Made by a program: the position numbers and the translations under genes. Shown piece after piece: positions 44,298 through 53,481 of a DNA stretch of 64,000 nt (positions are counted from its first letter, which is position 1; each line of letters starts with the position of its first letter). Origin of the DNA: Luteibacter sp. dw_328 (GTDB lineage Bacteria > Pseudomonadota > Gammaproteobacteria > Xanthomonadales > Rhodanobacteraceae); NCBI RefSeq assembly GCF_018449605.1, contig NZ_JAAVUW010000007.1:186001-250000 (forward strand), in the 5' to 3' direction. The notes under the pieces were generated by a model that did no database searches, was not told the origin of the DNA, and saw only the letters and a list, made by a program, of their open reading frames with translations.

Positions 44298-47200
44298 GTG
44301 CGCTTGGCTCGCGGGGTGGCTGTGTGGTTATGGCTGGTCGTCGGCTGGAGCCTCGCCGTGCCCGGTGTTCGCGCGGCCGACAGTCGCGATCGCGCGATCG
44401 ACCAGTTCTATCACACGGCCTGGACCGTCCGCGAAGGCGCGCCTGGCCAGGTCACGGCGCTGGCGCAGACCAGCGATGGCTATCTCTGGCTGGGCACCCA
44501 GACGGGTCTCTACCGCTTCGACGGTGTGACCTTCGAGCGTTACCGGCCGCGCGAAGGCGGCGACTTCCTTGCCTCCACCGTCGCGTCCCTTTACGCGCCA
44601 CCCTCCGGTGGGCTGTGGGTCGGGTTTCGCTATGGCGTGGCCAGTTTCATCGAAGGCGACCGCGCGACCCACTACGCCGCGTCCTCAGGATTGCCCACGG
44701 CCACCATCTACGCTATCGGCGGCACGCCGGACGGGCGCATCTGGGCAGCGACATTCAATGGCCTTGCGCGTCTCGACGGGCAACACTGGTCCCTCGTCGG
44801 CGCGTCGATGGGTTTACCCGGTAATCGTGCGCGCAACCTGTCGGTCGACCGCGAAGGACGCCTCTGGGTCGCCACCGACCAGGCGCTCGCCTGGCTGCCC
44901 CGGGGCGGCACGCGTTTCGAGCTGGCGACGCGTTCGGTCGGTCGGATCAATCGCATCGCTGAAGCGCCGGACGGCTCGATCTGGGTCGCGGAGGCCGATG
45001 GCGGCGTGCGACCGGCCTGGGTCAGCGCGTCATTGCCGGAAGACCATGGCCCGAGCCTTAATCTCTCATCGGCGGGCCTGTTGTTCGATCGCGATGGCGC
45101 CCTGTGGATGCCCACGCTCGGCGACGGCATTCGTCGCGTGCCGCGCGTCGTCGACCTGCCGCGCGAACAGATCGAGGCGAGCGGCACGGCGGCACAGCGG
45201 TTCGTCGAGCGCGACGGGCTCAGCTCCGACTATCTCACGGCGGTCATCCAGGATCGTGAGGGCAACATCTGGGTCGGCGGCAGTCGAGGGCTCGACCGTT
45301 TTCGCGTCAGCCGTCTTCTTCCCGCGCCGCTGTCGCCGGGAGCGACGGACTTCGCACTGGTGGCCGCGCAAGGCCACGGTGTCTGGGTCGGTACGAAGAA
45401 TCGCCCGTTGACGCGTGTAGACGCCACCAGAGTGGATCCGGGCGATTTTCCCGAAGCGATTACGGCGGCATCGCGCGATCGCGAAGGGACCTGGCTGGGC
45501 GGGCCGCAAGGGGTGTGGCGCCTGAAGGACGGCGTTCCCGACCGATTCGCACCGCTGCCCGCCGAGGATTACACCGGTGTGCAGGCCATCGTGGGTGACG
45601 GCAAGGGTGGTGCGTGGCTGTCGATCAACCGGCCGGGCATCTATCACTTCACCGAGGGCAAATGGGTGCACGACCCGATGCCGACCATCGCCAACGATCC
45701 GGCTCCGTTGGTCCTCATGAACGATTCGCACGGGCGCCTGTGGATGGCCTTCGCCCGCAACACCGTCGTCATTCGCGAATCGGGGCACGATATGGTGCTG
45801 GGGCCATCGGATGGCCTGGCCGTCGGCAACGTCACGGCCCTGCTCGAGGATCGCGACGCGGTGTGGTTGGGCGGCGAACTCGGTATCGGCGTGGTCGTCG
45901 GCAGGCAGGCACGAACGGTGTCCACGCTGGGGGAACCGTTGCGCGGCGTCTCGGGTCTGGTTCGCGATGCGCGCGGCGACTTCTGGGCGAACACTGCGCA
46001 GGGTGTGGCGCGCATCGCCGCCGCTCACATGGCGCGCGCGTTGCAGGATCCGTCGTACCGTCCGCCGGTCAGCCTGTTCGATTCGCTGGACGGCCTTCCC
46101 GGCACGCCGGCCCAGTTCCGTCCGTTGCCTACGGCGGTGGTCGCCGACGACGGGCGCCTGTGGTTCGCCACCACCAGTGGCGTCGTTTCGATCGATCCGG
46201 CCAACGTGTCGCGCAATCCCTTGCCCCCGCCCGTGTCGATTCGCTCCGTTACCACGGATGCGGGAACCTGGCCTGTGGCTGCCACGGTGGATCTTCCCGC
46301 GCACACGGAGCGCCTGCGCATCAGCTATACGGCGACCAGTCTTTCCATGCCCGAGCGCGTACGCTTCCGTTACCGCATGGAGGGTATCGACACGCGTTGG
46401 CGTGATGCGGGGACAGAGCGCGAGGCGGTGTATACGGACCCGCCGCCGGGCAGCTATCGGTTCCGCGTCACTGCGGCCAACGAGGACGGCGTGTGGAACG
46501 AGGAGGGCGCCTCGATCACGATCGTCGTCGCGCCGACGTTCTTCCAGACGACCTGGTTCGTCGTCATCTGCCTGTTGATCGCGTTCGCCGCGCTTTGGCT
46601 CGCCTTCTACCTGCGTATGCGTCGGATGGAAGCGCAGCTACGTGCCCGTCTGCACGAGCGCCACGCCGAGCGCGAACGCATCGCCCGCGAGTTGCACGAC
46701 ACCCTGCTGCAGAGTATCCAGGGCTTGACGATGCGTTTTCAGGCCATCGCCAATCGCGTGCCCGATGAGCAACCGTTGCGGATCGCGATGGAGGGGGCAC
46801 TGGATCGCGCTGAAGAGGCCCTCGTGGAAGCACGCGATCGCGTGCGTGACCTGCGCGGCCACGCTGGCGAGTCGTTCTCCCTGGATGTCGCGCTTGTCGA
46901 GCTGGCGCGTGTCTTCCGCACGGAACACACCGTACCTGTGTTGGTGGAAGCGTCGATCGACATGCGTGACATGGATCCGCTGGCGCGTGACGAACTCTAT
47001 GGCATCGCGCGGGAGGCCGTGCATAACGCGATCGCCCACGCCGAGGCATCGCGTATCGACGTGGTCATCGAAACGGAGGGTGCCGAGCTGGTGATGAGCA
47101 TTCGCGACGACGGCCGGGGTATCGATGATGCCGTCCTCCGCGGTGGCGGTCGCGCGGGCCACTGGGGCCTGCGCGGGATCCAGGAGCGCGCTCACGCCAT

Positions 47201-47327
47201 TGGCGGAACCGCGGCGTTTGCGTCGCGCGTGGAAGGCGGGACCGAGGTCATCGTGCGTGCGGCGATGAACCGCGTGTTTCCTTCGCGGGCCGGATGGTGG
47301 CGCCGTTGGTGGCGGAAACGCGGCTAG
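44298..47327 (+). CDS. Beta-propeller sensor histidine kinase (Reg_prop, Y_Y_Y, HisKA_3)
   Basis: A large two-component kinase (about 1009 aa). It has a signal-anchor peptide (LARGVAVWLWLVVGWSLAVPGVRA), a periplasmic two-part Reg_prop propeller with repeated units of the TSDGYLWLGTQTGLYRFDG and DREGNIWVGGSRGLDRF type, a Y_Y_Y domain (LRISYTATSLSMPERVRFRYRMEGID), one TM helix (TWFVVICLLIAFAALWLAFYL), and a NarX-type dimerisation/ATPase module (RERIARELHDTLLQSIQG with the phospho-His; SIRDDGRGID). The start is uncertain: GTG at 44298 is favoured because a basic n-region and signal peptide follow; TTG at 44268 is possible. No response regulator adjoins. Confidence 0.85.
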   Translation: MRLARGVAVWLWLVVGWSLAVPGVRAADSRDRAIDQFYHTAWTVREGAPGQVTALAQTSDGYLWLGTQTGLYRFDGVTFERYRPREGGDFLASTVASLYAPPSGGLWVGFRYGVASFIEGDRATHYAASSGLPTATIYAIGGTPDGRIWAATFNGLARLDGQHWSLVGASMGLPGNRARNLSVDREGRLWVATDQALAWLPRGGTRFELATRSVGRINRIAEAPDGSIWVAEADGGVRPAWVSASLPEDHGPSLNLSSAGLLFDRDGALWMPTLGDGIRRVPRVVDLPREQIEASGTAAQRFVERDGLSSDYLTAVIQDREGNIWVGGSRGLDRFRVSRLLPAPLSPGATDFALVAAQGHGVWVGTKNRPLTRVDATRVDPGDFPEAITAASRDREGTWLGGPQGVWRLKDGVPDRFAPLPAEDYTGVQAIVGDGKGGAWLSINRPGIYHFTEGKWVHDPMPTIANDPAPLVLMNDSHGRLWMAFARNTVVIRESGHDMVLGPSDGLAVGNVTALLEDRDAVWLGGELGIGVVVGRQARTVSTLGEPLRGVSGLVRDARGDFWANTAQGVARIAAAHMARALQDPSYRPPVSLFDSLDGLPGTPAQFRPLPTAVVADDGRLWFATTSGVVSIDPANVSRNPLPPPVSIRSVTTDAGTWPVAATVDLPAHTERLRISYTATSLSMPERVRFRYRMEGIDTRWRDAGTEREAVYTDPPPGSYRFRVTAANEDGVWNEEGASITIVVAPTFFQTTWFVVICLLIAFAALWLAFYLRMRRMEAQLRARLHERHAERERIARELHDTLLQSIQGLTMRFQAIANRVPDEQPLRIAMEGALDRAEEALVEARDRVRDLRGHAGESFSLDVALVELARVFRTEHTVPVLVEASIDMRDMDPLARDELYGIAREAVHNAIAHAEASRIDVVIETEGAELVMSIRDDGRGIDDAVLRGGGRAGHWGLRGIQERAHAIGGTAAFASRVEGGTEVIVRAAMNRVFPSRAGWWRRWWRKRG

Positions 47328-47345
47328 CGCGCTCCCGCCGGTGAT

Positions 47346-48119
47346 TCAGCGCCAACCGCCGGCCGCGTCGACCAGGGAGCCGGTAACCCACTGCGAGTCC
47401 TCCGACGCGAGAAACGCAACGACCGTGGCGACATCATTCGGCTGGCCAAGGCGGCCGAGCGGCGTCGTGCCGATCACCATCTTCTCGAAATCCGCGCTGC
47501 CTTCCATGCTGTTGAAGCCTTCGGTAGCCGTCGCGCCGGGATTCACCGCGTTGACGCGAATATTCCGCGCACCGAGCTCCTTCGCCAGCACGCGCGTGAT
47601 CGTGTTCAGCGCGCCCTTGGTCCCCGCGTAGACTACCGAGTTAGGCTGGGCCATCTCGCCGACTACCGAACCGACGTTGACGATGTTGCCGCCTTCTGCC
47701 GGGAACAGCTTGAGTGCCGCCTGGCTAGCCATGATCAGGCCGCCGACATTGACGTCGAACATCCTGGCGATGTCGGCGCGAGTGACGCCTTCGAGCGGTC
47801 CGAAAGTGTAGACACCGGCGTTGTTCACCAGGATGTCGAGACGGCCGTAAGCGGTGCGAACACCTTCAAACAGTGCCTCGATGCCTTCTTCGGTGGCGAC
47901 GCTTGCGCCGACGGCGACGGCTTCACCACCAGCGGCCTTGATCTCGGCGACCACGCGCTCGCCGTCCGCTTTGCTCGACGCGTAGTTGACGACGACGGAC
48001 GCGCCCTGGGCGGCGAGTTCACGAGCGATGGCGGCGCCGATGCCTTTGGACGCGCCGGTGACGAGGGCGACTTTGCCGGCGAGGCGGGGCTGGGAAGCGG
48101 ATTTGACCTGAGCATTCAT
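47346..48119 (-). CDS. Short-chain dehydrogenase/reductase (3-oxoacyl-ACP-reductase-like)
   Basis: A 257-aa SDR with TGASKGIGAAIARELAAQG (NAD(P)-binding TGxxxGxG), NNAG, and the catalytic Ser/Tyr/Lys set in VGSVVG ... YAGTKGALNTITR. The tail GQPNDVATVVAFLASEDSQWVTGSLVDAAGGWR is typical of the FabG-like classical group. The substrate is unknown. It is divergent from a LysR regulator gene that probably controls it. The ATG at 48119 is chosen; another in-frame ATG at 48164 would add 15 residues. Confidence 0.9.
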   Translation of the reverse strand: MNAQVKSASQPRLAGKVALVTGASKGIGAAIARELAAQGASVVVNYASSKADGERVVAEIKAAGGEAVAVGASVATEEGIEALFEGVRTAYGRLDILVNNAGVYTFGPLEGVTRADIARMFDVNVGGLIMASQAALKLFPAEGGNIVNVGSVVGEMAQPNSVVYAGTKGALNTITRVLAKELGARNIRVNAVNPGATATEGFNSMEGSADFEKMVIGTTPLGRLGQPNDVATVVAFLASEDSQWVTGSLVDAAGGWR

Positions 48120-48217
48120 GGGAATTATCTCTGGGATGGAAAGGATGGCGCTACTGTGATTCATGCGCTCAGTCGCGTGTAGTATGTCCAGACGACTTAT
48201 TCTTATACGTGGGCGAC
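48120..48217. promoter_or_regulatory. Divergent SDR/LysR control region
   Basis: A 98-bp gap with an A/T-rich centre (TTATTCTTATACG) that must contain promoters for both genes and, by analogy with LysR pairs, a T-N11-A type operator. The exact site was not resolved. Confidence 0.4.
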
Positions 48218-49108
48218 ATGAGTGACCGTCTCGCTGCGCTCCGTCTTTTCGTCCGTGTGGCTCGGACCCGGAGTTTTTCGCGTGCGGGCCGCGAGCTTGG
48301 GCTTTCGCAGCCGTCCGCCTCGCGGGCGATCGCCGCGCTCGAGGCGGACGTCGGTGTTGCTCTTTTCACGCGTTCCACGCGCGCCGTGGTGCTGACCGAT
48401 GCGGGAGCGGATTATCTCGCTCGCATCGAGATACTTCTTGCAGGTCTCGACGAAGCCGATGAAGCGGCGCGCGGCACGGGCGCCCTGCGTGGCCTGCTCC
48501 GTGTCGCGCTGCCGACCAGCCTGGCGTCACGGGAAGTCGTGCCACGGTTGCCCGCTTTCATCAGTGCGCACCCGGCGCTCCGCATCGAACTGCGCGTCGA
48601 GGACCAGCGACAGGATCTGCTGCGTGAAGGCATCGACGTGGCGCTTCGCTTCGGTGTCCTGGCCGATTCCTCTGCCGTGGCCCGGGTGGTCGGGTCGAAT
48701 CCCCGGCTTCTCGCCGCTGCGCCTTCGTATCTGGCGCAGGCTGGTGAGCTGACGCACCCCGACGATCTCCGCGCGCATCGCATCGTGCTTGGTCCGCCGG
48801 GAACCACAGCGGGCGCCTGGACGTTCGAAAAGGACGGCCGTACGGTTGCCGTGACGGTGGAGAGCCAACTCACCGTGACCTCGAACGAAGGCGCGGTCGC
48901 TGCCGCGGTCGCCGGGCTCGGTGTCGTGTCGACAGGATACTGGGGGTGTCGCAACGAGCTGGACGCCGGCCAACTGGTGCCGTTGCTACGGGACTGGGCG
49001 CTCTCTCCCTCGCGCCTTTATGCGGTGTTTCCCGCCGGACGTGCCGCGACCGCCGCGGCACGTGCTTTTATCGAGTATCTCGCGCAGGGCCTGGGGCAGC
49101 ATGGGTGA
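48218..49108 (+). CDS. LysR-family transcriptional regulator
   Basis: A 296-aa LysR regulator with an N-terminal winged HTH (MSDRLAALRLFVRVARTRSFSRAGRELGLSQPSASRAIAALEADVGVALFTRSTRAVVLTDAG) and a substrate-binding domain (GLLRVALPTSLASREVVPRLPAFISAHPALRIEL; GIDVALRFG). It diverges from the SDR gene and likely regulates it. The ATG at 48218 is the start; an upstream GTG adds three residues. Confidence 0.93.
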   Translation: MSDRLAALRLFVRVARTRSFSRAGRELGLSQPSASRAIAALEADVGVALFTRSTRAVVLTDAGADYLARIEILLAGLDEADEAARGTGALRGLLRVALPTSLASREVVPRLPAFISAHPALRIELRVEDQRQDLLREGIDVALRFGVLADSSAVARVVGSNPRLLAAAPSYLAQAGELTHPDDLRAHRIVLGPPGTTAGAWTFEKDGRTVAVTVESQLTVTSNEGAVAAAVAGLGVVSTGYWGCRNELDAGQLVPLLRDWALSPSRLYAVFPAGRAATAAARAFIEYLAQGLGQHG

Positions 49109-49943
49109 CGAGACGCCGCTGTCCTTGTTGATCGCCGAGCTTGCGGCGGATCGGCGCTGGCGCGAGCCGGAAGCCTTCTTTAGCCGCGCCGATGCGATGG
49201 ATCGTCTCGACCTCTACCTGGTGGGCGTGGAGCCGGGCGATTCGCGCGACAGCGCGGAGCGCCTGATCGAGGCGATGGAGGCGATCGATAGCGTGTTCTA
49301 CGACGATCTGCGCGAGCGCGTTCGTCGTGGCGAAGGTGGCGCTGCCTTGTCGCCCTGGATCAGGACGGAAGTGTTGCCGGGCCAGCACTACGACGCGCTG
49401 GACGCGTTGCTTGCCGATCTATTGGCCATCGACGAGCCTGAGATCGATAGCGCGTCACTCCCGCCCGAGATGGTGCGCTACCAGCCGAGTCCGGCGCGAC
49501 ACATCGTGGACGGTATCCGGCGAGCGCGCATCTCCGCTGGCGATGTGGTGCTCGACCTGGGTTCGGGGCTCGGTCACGTTCCGATGCTGGTCCACTTGCT
49601 CACCGGCGCGCGTACGCGCGGCGTGGAGCGTGAGGTCGTGTACGTGGACTGCGCCACCAGGGCGGCCTCAGCCTTGGCCCTGGCCGAGGTGACGTTCATC
49701 GCGGCGGACGCCCGGGAGGTGGATCTTGCCGGCGTCGACGTGTTCTACCTGTTCACTCCCTTCCTTGGCACCGTGCTGCGTGACGTGCTGGCAAGGATCG
49801 AAGCTGAGGCAGCCCGGCGGCCGGTTCGGGTTGTGGCGCTCGGGCCCTGTGCGCGCACGTTCGCGCGGATGCCCTGGCTCTATTGCGACGATCCCGATCC
49901 GTCGGCGACGGATCGCATCGTGGTGTTTCGTTCCCGGCCCTAG
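49101..49943 (+). CDS. SAM-dependent-methyltransferase-like protein
   Basis: A 280-aa protein with a motif I-like VVLDLGSGLGHVPMLVHLLTG, followed by GVEREVVYVDCATRA and VTFIAADAREVDLAGVDVFYLFTPFLGTVL, in keeping with a Rossmann methyltransferase. The N-terminal ~130 residues are helical and unrecognised. It overlaps the LysR stop by 8 bp (ATGGGTGA), so it is translationally coupled to it. The substrate is unknown. Confidence 0.75.
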   Translation: MGDETPLSLLIAELAADRRWREPEAFFSRADAMDRLDLYLVGVEPGDSRDSAERLIEAMEAIDSVFYDDLRERVRRGEGGAALSPWIRTEVLPGQHYDALDALLADLLAIDEPEIDSASLPPEMVRYQPSPARHIVDGIRRARISAGDVVLDLGSGLGHVPMLVHLLTGARTRGVEREVVYVDCATRAASALALAEVTFIAADAREVDLAGVDVFYLFTPFLGTVLRDVLARIEAEAARRPVRVVALGPCARTFARMPWLYCDDPDPSATDRIVVFRSRP

Positions 49944-49945
49944 GC

Positions 49946-50443
49946 TTACCAGCGCCCGCGACCGCCCCCGAAGTTGTTGTTCATGCCGCCGACGGAGATG
50001 CTGACGCCGCCGGTCGGGTGCTCGCAACTACCGAAGGCCTGGCTGAGGCTGACCGCGCCGCCCTGGTAGCTGCCGCTGCCGCCATGGCTGGCGCTGACCA
50101 CGCCAGTGGTGAGGCTGCCGTGGACCTGAGGCTTGTTATAGGTGGCGTCGTCGCAGCGCGGCACGCCACTGTCGGTCTCGGTGTTGGCCATGCGGCCGCT
50201 GGTGTCGCCGTAGTAGGCACCCGGGGGGTCTTTCGGGCGGGTGGGGGTGACCGCCACGCTGCCGCCGTTCTTCGGTGCGGTGCCGGCAACGCTGCTGGCC
50301 GCCGCAGGGGCGGCTGCCGTGCTGCTGGCCGGTGCGGGCACATAGTCGGCGGGCAGTCGCAGGTTCAGGGGCTTGCTGGTGTCCTGCGCCCATGTGGACG
50401 TGGCGGCGAGGGAGAGGGCGGCGAGGACGATGATGGCTTTCAT
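49946..50443 (-). CDS. Exported low-complexity hypothetical protein
   Basis: A 165-aa protein with a signal peptide (IIVLAALSLAATSTWAQ) and an Ala/Ser/Pro-rich span, then a Gly/Ser-rich C-terminus (SHGGSGSYQGGAVSL, GGMNNNFGGGRGRW) and two Cys. No domain is recognised. Possibly a cell-surface or periplasmic protein; convergent with the previous gene, with a 2-bp gap. Confidence 0.65.
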   Translation of the reverse strand: MKAIIVLAALSLAATSTWAQDTSKPLNLRLPADYVPAPASSTAAAPAAASSVAGTAPKNGGSVAVTPTRPKDPPGAYYGDTSGRMANTETDSGVPRCDDATYNKPQVHGSLTTGVVSASHGGSGSYQGGAVSLSQAFGSCEHPTGGVSISVGGMNNNFGGGRGRW

Positions 50444-50547
50444 GGGAGCGCTCCGGGGACAGACTCTCGAACGCTCGAGAGCGCGTCCGGTGTACCGGCC
50501 TTTGATCGCCGGATGCCGGTCGGAGTTCCCGGCCGGCACGGTTCACC

Positions 50548-51354
50548 TTACTCCGCGAGCGCTTCGTCGGCGTCCTCGGGCACGCTTTCGCCCAGGCGGG
50601 CGCGCAGGGCATCGATCTCGCGGCGAAGGTTGCGATTCTCGGCTTCCAGGTCGGCCACCTGCTCGCGCAAGGCCATGACATCGTCCGAGGGCTTCTCCCG
50701 GGGCTTCCGTTTGGACTCACGCACCCGCTTGGCGGCCTGCTTCAGCTCATCGTCGCCTCCGGTGGCGGCCGCGCGCTGCTCGTCCTCAGGCAGACTGGCC
50801 ACCGCAGCGGCCGCGCTGATCGAGAGGGCGCCGGACTTCACTGCGGCGACCACCTCGGGGGCAGCTTCCTTGCGGATCTTCTCGATCATGCCGACCTGGG
50901 TGCTGCTGATCCGCGCCTCGCGGGCGATGTCCTTGCGGCTATCGGCCGGTGCGGTCTTGGGCGGCTTGGGGGCGGCCGGCTGCGCATCGGTGGTGTCGAA
51001 GGGCACGTCCGACTCGGCCAGCTGCGCCCGGCGCTCGGCGAGGATCTCGCGCTTGCGCAGCGCGAGCACGCCGCGCTGGAAGTCCGACACGCTGCGCCGG
51101 CCCAGGTGTTGCTCGATCATCCACAGGTGGACATCGTCGATCGAGCGGAAACGTTCGTTCTGTACGGTCTGGAAGGGAATGTCGTGCTTGCGGCAGATGC
51201 CGTAGCGGTTGTGGCCGTCGACCAGGGTGTCGCCCCAGAGCACCAGCGCGTCGCGGCAGCCCTCGGCGAGCAGACTGCGCTCCAGCGACTCGTACTCGTC
51301 GGGTGTCAGCGGGTCGATGTAAGCCTTGAGTTCTTCGTTGACGACGATGTGCAT
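50548..51354 (-). CDS. ParB-N-like nuclease-domain protein with coiled coil
   Basis: A 268-aa protein. The N-terminal half resembles the ParB-like nuclease domain of plasmid-type regulators: YIDPLTPDEYESLERSLLAEGCRDALVLWGDTLVDGHNRYGICRKHDIPF, where GHNRY is the conserved motif. A helical middle has an HTH-like run (DIAREARISSTQVGMIEKIRKE). The C-terminus is a Lys/Glu-rich coiled coil (MALREQVADLEAENRNLRREIDALRARLG). Related proteins are annotated plasmid replication/partition-related. The gene stands alone, with no parA nearby. Confidence 0.78.
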   Translation of the reverse strand: MHIVVNEELKAYIDPLTPDEYESLERSLLAEGCRDALVLWGDTLVDGHNRYGICRKHDIPFQTVQNERFRSIDDVHLWMIEQHLGRRSVSDFQRGVLALRKREILAERRAQLAESDVPFDTTDAQPAAPKPPKTAPADSRKDIAREARISSTQVGMIEKIRKEAAPEVVAAVKSGALSISAAAAVASLPEDEQRAAATGGDDELKQAAKRVRESKRKPREKPSDDVMALREQVADLEAENRNLRREIDALRARLGESVPEDADEALAE

Positions 51355-51393
51355 GAGGAGCTGCCCTGTAAACCACAACCCTCCATTCTACCG

Positions 51394-51420
51394 GAAGCCC
51401 CCGGAGGGGGCAGGGGCTTC
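51394..51420. other. GC-rich hairpin in a divergent gap
   Basis: GAAGCCCC and GGGGCTTC pair around an 11-nt loop in the 51355-51568 gap between the ParB-like and DUF2167 genes. Nothing else in the gap was assigned beyond an A/T patch (TTATAACTG) at 51460-51468 that could be part of the DUF2167 promoter. Confidence 0.4.
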
Positions 51421-51568
51421 GGTGCGTCCGATTCCCTCCGGCCGGCTTTTGTTGCAAACTTATAACTGTCGTGACAGGGGCTTCCACGACCCATGAAGGA
51501 CACCGGATACGCGCCACGGCGCGCGTCTGATCGCGCTTGCGCTCGGCGCACGGTTTGGGAAGAACACG

Positions 51569-52405
51569 ATGACTGGATTTGCAAGGAAGTTGGCAGCCGC
51601 GCTCGCGCTGTCGTTGGTGGTACTCGTCGCGCAGGCTTCTCCGGTATCGGAGCTGCCCTGGAAGTTCGGCCCCGCCAAGGTGCAGGTCGGATCGCAAGCG
51701 ACGCTGGACGTACCCAAGGGCTATGCCTTCCTCGACCCGGAAGGCACCAGGCGGCTCAACGAGTTGATGCATAACCCGCCGCACCAGGCCGACAGGTATA
51801 CGCTTGCCCCGGACAACAAGGCGTGGATCGCCTTCTTTACCTACGAGGATGTCGGGTATGTGAAGGACGACGAAAAGCTCGATGCCGACGACATCCTGAA
51901 GAATGTCCGCGAGGGTACCGAGCAGAGCAACAAGGAACGCCGTTCGCGCGGCTGGGACACGCTCACTGTCATTGGCTGGAAGAATCCACCGAAGTACGAC
52001 AACGAGCTGAAGTCCCTCGCCTGGTCGTTCGTTGCGCGCGAAGACAAGTCGCAGGCCGAAGTGGTGAACTACAACACGCGTATTCTCGGACGCGGTGGCG
52101 TGATGAACGTCGTCCTCGTCGCCGACCCGAATGCGCTCACCACGGCCGTCGATCAGTTCAAGGGCACGATGGGTGGCTTCACATTCGCACCGGGCCAGGC
52201 GTACACCGATTTCCATAGTGGCGACAAGGTCGCCGAATACGGTCTTGCGGCGCTGATTACCGGTGGCGTTGCCGCCGTCGCCGCGAAGAAGGGTTTCTTC
52301 GCGATCATCGGCACGTTCCTCGCTGCGGCGTGGAAATTCATCCTGATCGGCTTTGCCGCAGTGAGCGGGGCGATCAAGCGCTTGTTCACCCGCAAGGCGA
52401 AATAG
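51569..52405 (+). CDS. DUF2167 membrane-anchored protein
   Basis: A 278-aa exported protein with a signal peptide (ALALSLVVLVAQA) and DUF2167 features: a short beta-rich body (QATLDVPKGYAFLDPEGTRRLNELM; KAWIAFFTYEDVGYVKDDEKLDADDILKNV), GWDTLTVIGWKNPPKYDNELKSLAW and NYNTRILGRGGVMNVVLV, and two C-terminal hydrophobic stretches (AALITGGVAAVAAKKGFFAIIGTFLAAAWKFILIGFAAV). Function unknown. First gene of a run with the next two. Confidence 0.86.
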   Translation: MTGFARKLAAALALSLVVLVAQASPVSELPWKFGPAKVQVGSQATLDVPKGYAFLDPEGTRRLNELMHNPPHQADRYTLAPDNKAWIAFFTYEDVGYVKDDEKLDADDILKNVREGTEQSNKERRSRGWDTLTVIGWKNPPKYDNELKSLAWSFVAREDKSQAEVVNYNTRILGRGGVMNVVLVADPNALTTAVDQFKGTMGGFTFAPGQAYTDFHSGDKVAEYGLAALITGGVAAVAAKKGFFAIIGTFLAAAWKFILIGFAAVSGAIKRLFTRKAK

Positions 52406-52410
52406 GCGAC

Positions 52411-53127
52411 ATGCTCCTTTCGTCCTGGTGGCTGTTGTTCGGCGTCGCAGGCATGTATGTCTACGACGCCGTCCTGCTGCTGTACCACAACGAAGTCGTC
52501 TTCTTCGAGCGACGCGACGGCACGTGGTCGTTCTCGGCGGGCGCCGAGTTCGAGCTTGGCGGAAGGCACGTCTACGTTCCCGCTCTACTGGCGCCGCAGC
52601 GTGCCCTACTTCGTCTGCGGTGGTCATCGTTGCAGACACCACCATTGGCCCGGCCGTCGCCGCGTGGCCTTCGTGCATGGCGAATCGGCGTCGCGGCATC
52701 GGCGACGCCGGTGATGTTGCTGGTCGTGGTTTTCGCCGCGCTTCCCGTCGTGCTGCTGGGCTCCGCCTTCGTGTTGCTCGGTTGGATGATCGTGCTGTAT
52801 GCGGCCATCGTCTTCGCCGTCTCGCGCGTGTGGCGCCTTCGAAACGTCACCGGTCTGGGCGGCAAGGAGTGCGCGAGCATCGCTTCCGATGCGCTCCTGT
52901 GCGCGCCCTATGCACTCGATCTGGTGCGCAAACAGGGTCTGCGCGTCGCCGACCGCTTCGACCTCGTTTCCACCGCGCACCGGCTGCTGGATGCCAGCGA
53001 GCGGGCCCGCCTTGCCGACACTATCCGTGCCAAGCTCCATCGGCAAATGGACATCGAAGACACGGACAGCGAGCGTCACGCTCAGCTGACGACCTATCTC
53101 CACCAGATCGAAGGCGCGCTGGCATGA
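52411..53127 (+). CDS. Hypothetical integral membrane protein
   Basis: A 238-aa protein with an N-terminal helix (SSWWLLFGVAGMYVYDAVLLLY) and two more in the middle (VMLLVVVFAALPVVLLGSAFVLLGWMIVLYAAIVFAV). The C-terminal half is soluble and helical. No family is recognised. It starts 5 bp after the DUF2167 gene and overlaps the J-domain gene by 4 bp, so the three form one operon. Confidence 0.75.
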   Translation: MLLSSWWLLFGVAGMYVYDAVLLLYHNEVVFFERRDGTWSFSAGAEFELGGRHVYVPALLAPQRALLRLRWSSLQTPPLARPSPRGLRAWRIGVAASATPVMLLVVVFAALPVVLLGSAFVLLGWMIVLYAAIVFAVSRVWRLRNVTGLGGKECASIASDALLCAPYALDLVRKQGLRVADRFDLVSTAHRLLDASERARLADTIRAKLHRQMDIEDTDSERHAQLTTYLHQIEGALA

Positions 53128-53453
53128 CCCTGGTCGACATCATCGTTATCGCGGTCTGCCTGGCGATCGGCTACAAGTTCGTTTCGGCGATGATGAGCAA
53201 GTCGGACGAGCCAACGAGCGAAGGTCATCGCCCCGAACCGCCGAATCTGTTTCAGCGCCAGCTGCCCTGGTACGACGTGCTTGGCGTGGCGCGCGATGCG
53301 ACTCACGAGCAGATCGTCAGTGCCTACCGGGCGCGGATGAGCGAGTACCACCCGGATAAAGTGGCCAACCTCGGTCCGGATATCCGCGCGCTGGCCGAGC
53401 AGAAGGCAAAGGAAATCAATGCAGCGTATGCCGAAGCCACGGCCGGTCGCTGA
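53124..53453 (+). CDS. Membrane-anchored J-domain protein
   Basis: A 109-aa protein with one N-terminal helix (VDIIVIAVCLAIGYKFVSAMM) and a C-terminal J-domain (PWYDVLGVARDATHEQIVSAYRARMSEYHPDKVANL) containing the HPD tripeptide (in YHPDK) that stimulates DnaK. It is about the size of DjlB/short DnaJ-like proteins. The J-domain would face the cytosol and recruit DnaK to the membrane. The ATG overlaps the previous stop (ATGA). Confidence 0.88.
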   Translation: MTLVDIIVIAVCLAIGYKFVSAMMSKSDEPTSEGHRPEPPNLFQRQLPWYDVLGVARDATHEQIVSAYRARMSEYHPDKVANLGPDIRALAEQKAKEINAAYAEATAGR

Positions 53454-53481
53454 AGGTCACGCCAGACAGGGGAATGAGTTG

